Positions 1 to 9,035 of a stretch of DNA of 64,000 bases are shown one piece after another (positions within the stretch are counted from its first letter, which is position 1; every line of letters begins with the position of its first letter). The position numbers and the translations under genes were made by a program. Source of the DNA: Selaginella moellendorffii. Its lineage: Eukaryota; Streptophyta; Lycopodiopsida; Selaginellales; Selaginellaceae. Where the stretch lies: positions 1,625,666-1,689,665 of the forward strand of contig NW_003314292.1 in assembly GCF_000143415.4 (NCBI RefSeq). Direction: 5' to 3'. The notes below the pieces were generated by a model, which was not told the origin of the DNA, did no database searches, and was given only the letters and a program-made list of their open reading frames with translations.

Positions 1-231
1 AAAACTAAATTATGCCTTAGATTAGTCAACCATGCTCAACCTACCCACTATACATTTGGAACCCACCCCCTAATTGAAACAAATAACCCCTTTTAATTGC
101 AGCTGTTTCTTAGACAGCTTGGTCACCAAGTCTGGGAGCTTGACAGGGTGGCTGAACCTATTGTAGCTTGCCTCGTGCTTGCAACAGGCATATATTGCCA
201 AGAGCAGCACAATCCACCCAACTATTTCCCC

Positions 232-1634
232 TCAAGGCCCCCCCACAACATAAGCTTGCTTGAAAACACACTGCACCACCTCCAGCACTGCACACAAATG
301 ATCTTGGCTGCACAGTATCTGCGCAGCTGCCTCCCCCAGTATAGGCTCAAATGCGTCCACGGTGAAGACGGCGTCATGGTCACCACTTACATGGTTCACT
401 GTCCGCATGCCACCACCTCGAGGCCAGCCGCCACCCCCAGAACGGCAATGCCCATTTCTTCCGTCAATGCTTGCCTGCCCTGCGGCCTCAGTCTCGCCAA
501 GGTCGTCCCGCCCAGTAGCTTCTGCATGCGCGAACATCACCGCGTCCAACTCTCCTGCGCTGTTGTCGATAGCAGTGCCACCTGAACAGCTAGTGTCACC
601 AACCAGTCCGAACACCTTTATGTCACGCGGAATGCTCGAGAAAAACCTCCTGCAGACCAGGAATGAGCCGGCCACCTCCGTAAACAATGAAGCTGCCTCG
701 TCCATGCAGACGAGGATCTTCATCTCGGGCGAGACAATCTTCTTGGCGTTGCGCGAACCAACGAGACAGGGGCTTACAATTCCAGTCCTCTCCTAGAGCC
801 GGTCTGGACTCAGGGACTTTCACCACCACCTCCTCAACGAGGTCACGGTAGCTGGAGGAACAAGCACCGGCAGCAAAAAGTCAGCAAACAAAAAGAGAAG
901 ATAGTCTCTAGCCACGTTTATGAAATGTGGCTCCGACTGTTCCGTCACCCAATCCTGTAGGCTTTTCCCTTTGATCTGAGTTATAATCACGCTGGCACAG
1001 TGCGAGGATCGCCCTGCTTACTGTTAATCAGCTGCTGAGCCACAGGACTTCGACCTGGGATGCCTGTAGACCCAACCCTGAGGAAGTTGACGTACACTAC
1101 GTGGAAGCCTTTTGTAGATATCTGTAGCAGTAACCTCGACTTCCCCCACCCAGAGCTCTGCAGCACCATCGTAAGCAGCTCCCCATCCGAGTTCCACTGG
1201 CGAAACATGCCATCAATAACCTGCGCAACGTAGTCCAACACTTTGAGAGGATCCTGGTAAGGGCGATCCCAGGCCACTGCTAGCGCACGCTTGACTTCCA
1301 GTGGATATACGACTGAAGGACGTCTTGTGGTTGGAGAAGCATACTCGACCACGGCTGAGAGAGGCCTCGACGGGTTCTCGGCGTTTGGAATCGCTGTGAG
1401 CAGTCTGGCCAACCAGTCCTTATCAGCCTCCACCAATAAGAGAAGCACTTTCGTTGCAAGGTGCTTAAGAGGACTGCCAATAGGGGCGGCGTTAAAAAGC
1501 CATTCGACCAGCTTGTCTCGAGACAGTGGCAGTGACGGATCGAACGGGGGCATGCCTTCGGCCAGTTTCTCAAGAGTGTTGCGCAGGAAGTGCTGCGTGA
1601 GAGAGGCATGAGACACAAGATAATTTGCGTACAT
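232..1634 (-). pseudogene. CR-effector (Crinkler)-type P-loop NTPase, probably frameshifted
   Basis: Reading right to left, an ATG at 1634 opens a 215-residue frame. At about residues 160-166 it has a Walker A-like SSGWGKS, followed by a hydrophobic strand typical of the NTPase module of Crinkler/CR-effector proteins. That frame stops near 987. Coding continues in another frame (975 leftward, LQDWVTEQSEPHFINVA), and the same frame at 723 carries the Walker B strand KILVCMDEAASLF and then a CRRFFSS segment, as these NTPases do. A 54-nt GT..AG intron would bridge two stops around 784-838. I found no intron explaining the frame change near 1000, so one indel is likely. This protein is only distantly similar to the Crinkler-type genes at 34-54 kb. 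Family membership is inferred from motif order. Confidence 0.5.
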
Positions 1635-1837
1635 ACCACAAACATAGGTGTCGCCTGTGGGCGCAAGCGTTACTCGTTGCCGAGCTCTTCCGCCGAGACA
1701 GTGTTGGGGTATAGGCGCTGCACAAGAGGGTGATGGTGTCGCAAGATTCGCACCGTCAAACCACCGCTTCTATATTAATAGTCACAATGTGCATTAAAGT
1801 CCATAAAGTTTTTATAAAATCTTTGGAGAGAATATGC

Positions 1838-3847
1838 CTAATTTTCTTCCAGAGCGATCCTCGCTTTGATCCACGCCTCCACCGCGGCTCCAGTCGAGCA
1901 GTAGTACCCCGCCGGCTCGGTGTTCTCCGTGAAGGGCGCCCCGAGCTTCTTGAGCAGCGTTCCAACGATCGGGTTAAGCCTCTGTCCACTGCGCACTCGT
2001 CCCACGCCCGTCTCGATGATGAGATCCTCCGGGAGCTCGTCCCCTTCCCGGACAGCCGCCTTGAGCGAGCTCACCCAAGCTTCGATCGCGCACTCGGCCG
2101 CGGGCATGGAGAGCGTCCGGAGGTTGAGCCGCCACAGCGATGGGAGATTGGTCTGGAGGCCATCGTAGGCTCCCACCGCAACTCCCATGGCGAAGATCTT
2201 GTGAGCTGCGTGCTTCATCCCCACGCTGGAGCAGATGTCGATGAGGCAGTTGCATAGCGGCTTGCGCGAGTCCGTCTCGGGGTAGTCGCTGATGAACTTC
2301 TCCACCATCTCCGCCACCTCGTCCCTGGATCTCGGCTCTTCCTTGCGGACGATCGCGCTCATGAGCTCGTGGAGAGGAGCGTTAAACTTGTCCAGGCAGT
2401 CGAGGATGGCGAGGCGCTCGTCGTCGCTCTTGGCCATGGCCATGCACGAGAGCAGCATCCCGCTCACTCGCTCGTCCGGCGAGCAGCAGCCACTCTCCAT
2501 CATCTCGTCAAAGATCTTGCTCGCCTGCTCGATCTCCCCGGCGAGCTTGCAGGCCCGGATCATCACCGTGAAGAGTGGAGTGTCCGGCTTGCCGTTGAGC
2601 GCCACCACCTTGTCGAACATCCTCCTGGCCGGATCCACCATTCCCTTCGTCGCGTACGTGTTCATGGCCGTCCTGTACGTGAGATGATCCGGGTTACACC
2701 CCGCTCGCTTCATCTCCTTCAAGATATCCTCCGCTTGCTCGACTCGGCCTCCCTCGACGCAGGCTTTCATGAGCGAGTTGTACACCGCGACGTCGCACTT
2801 CCAACCCTCCGTCTTGAGCGTCTCGTAGACCTCGAATGCTTGGTCGTAAGCTCCGACTCTCGTGTACATCTCCACCAGGATGCTCAGTGTCACCGGCGTC
2901 GGGCTCACTCCGGAGGTTCTCATCTCGTTGAACACCTTCTTGGCCTGGTTCACTTTTCCGGCCTTACTCAGCGTCCCCATGAGCGTGTTCATGATCACGG
3001 CGTTGGGGGAGCTTCCACTGTCTCGCATCTCCTGGACGAGCTGCATGATGGATTGGTAGTCCCCGGCCCGGGCGTAGACGTTGGCTATAGCGCCGTAAGT
3101 CACAGTGTCGAGCTTCCAGTTGACGGACTTTAGCTTCTCGTAGAGCTCCACGGCCTCGTTCACTCGTCCCACTCGCCCATACATGTCGATCACCGAGTTG
3201 TAAGTCACCTCGTCTGGGACGATCCCTTCGCTCTTCATCCTCTCGAACCACTTGAGAGCTTCTTCCGGCTGGCGGCAGCGCTTGGCGCAGTTGATCAGAG
3301 TGCTGAAAGTGTAGTTGTCCGGCTGGATCCCGCGACCCGTCATCTCCTCGACGAGCTTCTCCGAGAGCTCGAGCTGGCGGCCATTGCGTAGGATCTTGAG
3401 CATCACGTTGTACGTGTACCTGTTGATCTCGTAGAGCTCAGGTCGGGCCTTGAGCCACTCGAAGAAGGCGAGAGCTTTCTCCCAGCGGTTGATGTTGTTG
3501 AGAACCGTGACGATGTTCTTGGCCGACAGGGATTTGTCCCAGCTCTCCAGCGCCGCCTCTACATTCCCAGTCTTCTGGACGATCTTGAGAACCTCATCAA
3601 CTCTAGCAAACTGTGGAGTCCATTTCGTGTACCTGGGAATCGTTTTCGCGCTGGCACTGGACTCTCCAGTTTCCTCGGGAGTGTTGGAACTGGTCCTGTT
3701 CTCCTCGCCATTGTCGAGCTCTAGAGAAGAAGCTGAGGAGGCTGCCTTGGCCAAAAATCTGCCATGACTATGGTGGCTGTGCGTGCTGCTGGTAGAAAAC
3801 GGGCTTAGAGTAGTCGCTGGCTTACTCGTTGGAAGTGCCCACAGCAT
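1838..3847 (-). CDS. Chloroplast PPR-SMR protein, SOT1/SVR7-like
   Basis: Intronless 669-aa protein. A Ser/Thr-rich N-terminus (about 1-75) looks like a plastid transit peptide. About ten P-type 35-residue PPR motifs follow (roughly 140-500; e.g. VTYNSVIDMYG, AVYNSLMKACV). The C-terminus (about 570-669) holds a degenerate SMR domain: LNLRTLSMPAAECAIEAW, then ELPEDLIIETGVG. The string CNCLIDIC just before the SMR is also recalled from angiosperm SOT1 (At5g46580-type) proteins. P-class PPR proteins bind plastid RNA base by base; plant PPR-SMR members act in chloroplast rRNA/mRNA maturation or translation, and some SMR domains are endonucleases. The start is the first ATG of the frame. The choice between SOT1 and SVR7 orthology is from memory. 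Confidence 0.88.
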   Translation of the reverse strand: MLWALPTSKPATTLSPFSTSSTHSHHSHGRFLAKAASSASSLELDNGEENRTSSNTPEETGESSASAKTIPRYTKWTPQFARVDEVLKIVQKTGNVEAALESWDKSLSAKNIVTVLNNINRWEKALAFFEWLKARPELYEINRYTYNVMLKILRNGRQLELSEKLVEEMTGRGIQPDNYTFSTLINCAKRCRQPEEALKWFERMKSEGIVPDEVTYNSVIDMYGRVGRVNEAVELYEKLKSVNWKLDTVTYGAIANVYARAGDYQSIMQLVQEMRDSGSSPNAVIMNTLMGTLSKAGKVNQAKKVFNEMRTSGVSPTPVTLSILVEMYTRVGAYDQAFEVYETLKTEGWKCDVAVYNSLMKACVEGGRVEQAEDILKEMKRAGCNPDHLTYRTAMNTYATKGMVDPARRMFDKVVALNGKPDTPLFTVMIRACKLAGEIEQASKIFDEMMESGCCSPDERVSGMLLSCMAMAKSDDERLAILDCLDKFNAPLHELMSAIVRKEEPRSRDEVAEMVEKFISDYPETDSRKPLCNCLIDICSSVGMKHAAHKIFAMGVAVGAYDGLQTNLPSLWRLNLRTLSMPAAECAIEAWVSSLKAAVREGDELPEDLIIETGVGRVRSGQRLNPIVGTLLKKLGAPFTENTEPAGYYCSTGAAVEAWIKARIALEEN

Positions 3848-4055
3848 GATTCTGGAGAAATTGCTTGCTATCTATCTATCTACCTGTACGATTAGCCGCG
3901 AGAGCGAAAATGCGCGCTAGTTCTAGCGCTGTAGAAATGGAATGGATTTGCATTTGATCGAGTACCTTTGCGCGAGTGACGATGCTGGAGAACGCAACCC
4001 TGTTTCTAGGGCTCTGGCGTAATCCAAAACCACTCGAGAACAAACAAATGCAAGT

Positions 4056-4870
4056 GTGACACTGACTATTTTGCTCACCTCCTCAAGCAATGTGGGAATT
4101 CCAAGGACCCTTCACAGGGAGATCGAGTCTACAAACAAATCTCCTCGAGTGAATTTGCGAATGACAGATACCTGGGAAATCTCTTCATCGAGATGTATGG
4201 CAAGTGCGGGCAATTGGACAAGGCGCAAGCGGCTTTCGATCGCCTGGATCAGCCCAACTTATCGCGGCATACACTCGCAAAGGGCAGATCTATCGAGCGA
4301 GAGATCTCTTTGACGAGATGCCCTCCAAGGATGTTGTCTCGTGGAATGCCATGATCACAGCATATGCCCAATATGGGGACCTGGAAGAAGCCAAGACACT
4401 GTTTGATAGAACAAAGAAGAAGGTTCTTTTTACCTGGAACACGATGATGGCTGCGCATGCTGGAGTGGGGAAGATTTTGGAGGCGGAGAGATCTTTGATA
4501 GGATGGAGCAGCGAGATCTTGTATCCTAGAACACGATGATTAACGCTTATTCCCAGAACCGGCATCTTCCCGAGGCTAGAAATACTTTTGACGCGATGCT
4601 CGCCTACGCACAGAACGATGATCTAGAAGAAGCCGAGAGGTTGTTCGAAAGAATGCCTCACATCGATGAACGCGATGGTCGAAGCCTGCGCCATGGCCGG
4701 GAGGATCGATCAAGCGCGCAAGATGCTGGAGACGACCCTGGATCATTGGACGATGACCGTGTCCTGGAACGCGCTGCGCGACATATCCCTTACAGGGTTT
4801 ATGGAATCTTCCAGGGACGCTCCATCGCCACGACGACCTTGGCACAATCATCGGTTTGGTCTCCATAGAT
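4056..4870 (+). pseudogene. Decayed PLS-type PPR gene
   Basis: Three frames hold successive PPR pieces. One has YFAHLLKQCGN and EMYGKCGQLDKAQAAFDRL (4064-4258), the usual start of a lycophyte PPR. The next has AYTRKGQIYRARDLFDEMPS and DVVSWNAMITAYAQ (4258-4510). Later pieces include AYAQNDDLEEAERLFERMP and EACAMAGRIDQARKML (4590-4800). Small deletions near 4258, 4500 and 4660 break the frame. No E or DYW end is seen. Upstream DNA (3848-4055) is the shared 5' region with the PPR-SMR gene. Confidence 0.8.
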
Positions 4871-5083
4871 GGATTCTATAAGTTCTAACTACGCCTGTTT
4901 TTATGTAGGCTCTGTCAAAGGTTCTTCTAATCCGAATGCAAGCGGACGAGATCACTCAGATGTGTGCGCTTGCGAAAATGTGGGATTTTTTTAGTGTGGT
5001 ATTTCTTGCTTTGGATCCATAAACAAGTTCAGTGTGATGAGATCAGGGAGAGATGTATGCGTTTTCGTGGTTTCTTTGGTTTT

Positions 5084-5215
5084 TTCTGGAACTGAGAGAC
5101 GTAGAGTGTTATCAAGCACTTCTCTTAGGACGGCCCTTGGCACAATCATCGGTTCGTCCGTAGGCACTTCTGGAAATGGGAGATGTAGAGTGTTATCAAG
5201 CACTGCTCTTAGGAC
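5084..5215. repeat. Imperfect direct repeat, 48-bp unit, 84-bp period
   Basis: A unit starting TTCTGGAA is at 5084-5131 and again at 5168-5215 with a few differences. The spacer carries CCTTGGCACAATCATCGGTT, which also occurs at 4837-4857 at the end of the PPR pseudogene. The tract is therefore a local duplication of pseudogene 3' sequence. Confidence 0.75.
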
Positions 5216-5267
5216 CAGGCGCTCTTGAAGTTTTCATTTTGTCTGTTGTCATTTTCAAATGTGTTGC

Positions 5268-5490
5268 AGGGACTCCAGTTCGAGTATTCCTCGTGCCAGA
5301 AGCTGAGCGAACCTGAAAACCCCAAAGTCTGTAGTCATTCGTTTCTTGTGCTTATGTATGTTCGTTTTCTATGGACGCTTCTCGGGTGCTTCTTGCCATC
5401 ATTCATAATCCGCTCTATCAGATATACTCCACCAAGTTGTCAGCCCTCATGGCAATATCGAGAAGATTGTCATCCAGGACATACACGGCA
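5268..5490 (+). pseudogene. Fragment of a PTB/hnRNP-L-like RNA-binding gene
   Basis: After an acceptor-like TTGCAG at about 5270 the translation reads LQFEYSSCQKLSEPENPK. Further on, 5371-5425 gives RVLLAIIHNPLYQIY and, after a frame change, HQVVSPHGNIEKIVIQ. This follows the order of the second RRM in PTB/hnRNP-L proteins (compare RILLVTIHHPLYPIT..HQVFNPHGHVEKIVTFQ in the intact gene at 9.0-11.4 kb). About five residues are missing at the frame change. It is closer in style to hnRNP-L than to the neighbouring gene, so it may derive from a different paralogue. Confidence 0.6.
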
Positions 5491-5579
5491 GCTGCAAAGT
5501 TTCCTACCTTAGTGGCACACACAACGCGGGATCTTGCGAGAGGTAGATTCACACAGGATCGTCTCCTTTCCTTCTGAGC

Positions 5580-7380
5580 AGCAGCAAGAAGAAAGCAGGA
5601 TTTATCTGCACGTTCGAAATCAGTGGGTATGAAATTACTCGGATTCTACAATATGGAATTTATGCCACAGAAGCGCGTGATCTTGCTGCTGCCTTGAGGA
5701 TCTAAGCAGCTACCTGGCCCCTTTCCCCATCCTGCTCTACCTTCCATTCGTCTTGGACGTGCGGTAAGCAATGTTTACTGAGTTACTCCACGCTGACTGG
5801 CCAGATCCAGCAGTTCAGAAATCGCTCGTTATAGTAGTAGACTAGTAAGTGCCAAATTAACAAACTTCACAAATTCACGACAATCATTTTTATTATGTCC
5901 TTGCTGTAATCTTCTGCCAAAATGGAAGATTCAACTTTCAAACTGGAAGTTAGCATAGTTTCATGGAATGTGGAATTACATTTGCAATTCCATTTCTATC
6001 CAACTGAGGAGCATGGGACTAACCAATGAATGGGAGAGAGAACAAAAACCAGGTATTTTGTTTCTTTGGCACATTGTAAGTTGATGCCTTTTCCAGAAAT
6101 CTTGATAATTATTTTGAAAGCTTTTAACACTTCATTTGCAAGCTTAATTCTTAAAAAGTCACCTTTTAGGACATGATGCAGATATGTTTTGTGATATGCA
6201 AAAGAAAAACAATGAGTACTGAGTCAATGCCTAGCACGTCCAAGGCAAGGCATTTGACCAAAATCCCAGCACTTATATTAGTGATGCTTGGGAAGAACAC
6301 AGGGAAAATCTGGATAGAAACGTACTCATTAAACATTATGCTGTGGTACCTTTGCGTTTGCATAAGAATGGATATATTGCTCACAAAAGACCAATGTAGA
6401 TCACACAGACACACCAGCCAATATTTTGGAGGTGTGTGGTCATGGGATGATTTGTTCGTGAGTCTGGCCACCAGTTATCTACAGTTATAAGTCTGCCAAA
6501 CTCTTGGCAGTGGCTGAGAGATGAGGGAAAACTCAAACAGAATCAGAGTGCAAGCCATCCCATCCTTGCCCAGCTTTCCAACTTTCACCAATCACCGATC
6601 TTAGTGAGCGAATGAGCCAGCACTTGCTCATCGAATAGTGTTGCGGGCAGCTGGATGGAAAATGGGCGAGATGAGCCCAATTCTTGACCACCCCTGGTGA
6701 CCTCTCGCGCACCCAGTAGGGTCTCAGGCCTGAATCACGTATCCAATTTCTCTAATGTGGATTGAGGAAAATTTAGGTTAATGTTTGTATAAAATGCCAA
6801 CTTGTTGAAGGGTTCAAATTCTTTGCGAACTAGCATAATAAAAATTATACTATTTATAATATGGAAAATCATAAAATTAATGAGCATACAATGCATATGT
6901 TTAATATTAGAAATATGCCAGACTAAAGAGTAGGGATACAAGAAAGTTTTAGGGCACACTATTTCAGTTGTTAAAAGGAGGGAAAGGAAAAATTCTTGAT
7001 CTTGGATAAACTGAAGTTTTGTATAAGTTATCATCCTCTCGTATGTTAATGCTTAGGTTAAGGATTATTTACAATACTATGTCATGGCAAATTAATGCAA
7101 TTGGATTACAATATAAATATATTATAATATATTTCATAGCATTATTGGCTATTCTTCATAAGAGTTAAATGAGGTCCCTTAAAAGATAGTTGTCCCAAAA
7201 AGGAAAGCAAATAAACTAAAATATTGGTATCCACAATGCTGGTGAAGTGAACTTCTTGACATCCAGATATAAGTTGAAATTGCTGAAATGGTATCTCAAT
7301 GGATAAATGTTACCCAAAAACTATATTAAGATTAATGGAATTTAATATTTTTACACACAAGTATACTAAATAAGTAATAT
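5580..7380. other. Gene-free, increasingly AT-rich tract
   Basis: No frame here has recognisable protein motifs. Open frames at 6166-6490 (both strands) and 6735-7034 (-) have no conserved pattern and AT-driven composition. From about 6730 the sequence becomes strongly AT-rich and stays so to 8890. Confidence 0.5.
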
Positions 7381-7384
7381 ACAA

Positions 7385-7600
7385 TGTTAGCTAGGAAAAT
7401 GTTTGTTTGTATGCCTTAAATTTTTAGTGAATTCTCTCAAGATACCAATAGATTTTATTTGTAATGCAAGAGACTTGATACTTTCTATTATTTTGTATGG
7501 AATTATTAAATCCTACATAACATCCAATCAAAAGCATTTGATCAAACTATAATAGAATGAAGTTTATATTATACTTCAAGGTTATATATCTTCAATTTAG
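7385..7600 (+). repeat. Left copy of diverged direct repeat flanking the lectin gene
   Basis: It shares blocks, in the same order and orientation, with 8750-8880: ATGTTAGC/ACGTTAGC, the GCCTTAA..TTTTTAGTGAAT block, TTTGTAATGCAAGAGA, GGAATTATTAAATC and GAAGTTTATAT. This copy has extra AT-rich sequence between blocks. Confidence 0.55.
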
Positions 7601-7656
7601 AAATGAAATATTATAAGATATCTATATGGAAAACACAACAATTGAAATAATATACC

Positions 7657-8565
7657 CTATGGCCATTGTTTAATTAAGCTATTTGTTAATGTATTATATA
7701 AAGATATCTTACCAATGTCTTCAATTATAATTGCACTTTCTGTTGTAATTTTACTATTAGTGTTTGAAGTCCATATTATATTGTGGATATCATCATAAAT
7801 AAAAAAGTTTTGATTGGTGTCTAAAATACAATAGCAATTAAATCCTAAATTTTTTGTTTTAGTTTCCCATATTTTTTTGGTTAAAAAGTAAAATGCTAAA
7901 TTACAATCTTTTTCCATTTTTAATTTATACATTGCATTTGGTGAAACAATAGAGTTTTTTGAGAGAAGATAAGATCCAATATCATTTATATTTCCACTTA
8001 CCAAGGATGATCTATAAATCCAACAGTCATTATCATTTGTATTTATCTAATAACATCATAAAATATTTTAGTAGATCATTAAAACATTTATTATTACCTT
8101 TTGTATAGTGGTATTATTTATGTTTTTTAATGAATCGCGATAGTAAAGATGTACTCTATATTCTAATCCTAGAAATTCATGTACTGCTTTAATACGGGCA
8201 TATAATCCATTTTGGGCTTCCTCCAAAACAGCTAAAAGAAGTGTTTTAAAAACTATTTTAAATGTCTCACCACTAACTTTTATTTGTGGACCAATAAGAC
8301 TGCAAGAATTATTAAAATTAAAAGCATAGATATGAATTTTAACATTTATTTGAATTACAGATACCCCTATACATTCAATAGGAAAAACTCCAGTTCTTAA
8401 AATTGTCCCATTTAGAATTGAATTAAGGAAACAATTAATTGTTTCTTCTATAGTAAACACATCATTTATTGTAATTCTACCTGGAACTGTTTTCTGTATA
8501 AAATTTACTGTTTCCACTATGAAAAATAATAAAGAAAAAAATATTACAAAAATAAAGTACGTCAT
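7657..8565 (-). CDS. Secreted two-domain protein with C-terminal GNA-type (bulb) lectin domain
   Basis: Exon 1 is 8098-8565 and exon 2 is 7657-8046, separated by a 51-bp GT..AG intron in phase 0; the product is 285 aa. The ATG at 8565 opens a signal peptide (MTYFIFVIFFSLLFFIVETV). Residues 22-156 match no family I recognise. Exon 2 is a mannose-binding (GNA) lectin fold: YKLKMEKDCNLAFY, then IWETKTKN, ILDTNQNFFIYDD, IIWTSNTN and IIIEDIGKISLY. These are three degenerate versions of the QxDxNxVxY site, so sugar binding is uncertain. Codon use is extremely AT-rich, unlike every other intact gene here. Diverged direct repeats flank it. Expression is unproven, but both frames are open and the splice keeps phase. 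Confidence 0.65.
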
Positions 8566-8749
8566 ACTTCTTACCAAGAAAGGAACTAAATTTTAACCTA
8601 TTTAAAGACATTGCATAAAAAGTTCAAATAAAACATCTAAAGCTTTAATTTTTTTTTCCTTTATATCTTTATATGATTCCTATGACACAAATGCTTAAAA
8701 TAGAAGAGATGGAATTTCAGCAATCTCATATTAGATAGGTAAAATATAA

Positions 8750-8880
8750 CGTTAGCGTTTGCTGGAGTTCCTTGTGTGCCTTAATTTTTGAGTGAATCCT
8801 CGAGATATCATTTGCAATGCAAGAGATGGAATTATTAAATCAACTATGGAAGTTTATATCATAACAAAAGAATAAAATAA
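8750..8880 (+). repeat. Right copy of diverged direct repeat flanking the lectin gene
   Basis: Condensed partner of 7385-7600, with the same block order including TTTGCAATGCAAGAGA and GGAATTATTAAATC. The two copies bracket the whole lectin gene. This could reflect a former tandem gene array or remains of a mobile unit; no target-site duplication is evident. Confidence 0.5.
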
Positions 8881-9035
8881 ACTTCCAACAAGGTCACATG
8901 AAGAGAATGGTATTAATGTCTGTTCTTGTCGATCCAGCAATTCGAGAAAAACTTATACGTCCGGCACGGCTAGCTTGTCTAGGGGCCCAGGTGTACAAGC
9001 AGCTCGGCCAAATCTCTTTCACGGGACCACACCCG

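Noticed and set aside
2369-3133. 254-codon open frame on + inside the PPR-SMR gene
   Set aside because: Antisense shadow of GC-rich repeat coding sequence; no family motifs.
6735-7034. 99-codon AT-rich - strand frame
   Set aside because: No conserved pattern and no splice partners; expected by chance in AT-rich DNA.
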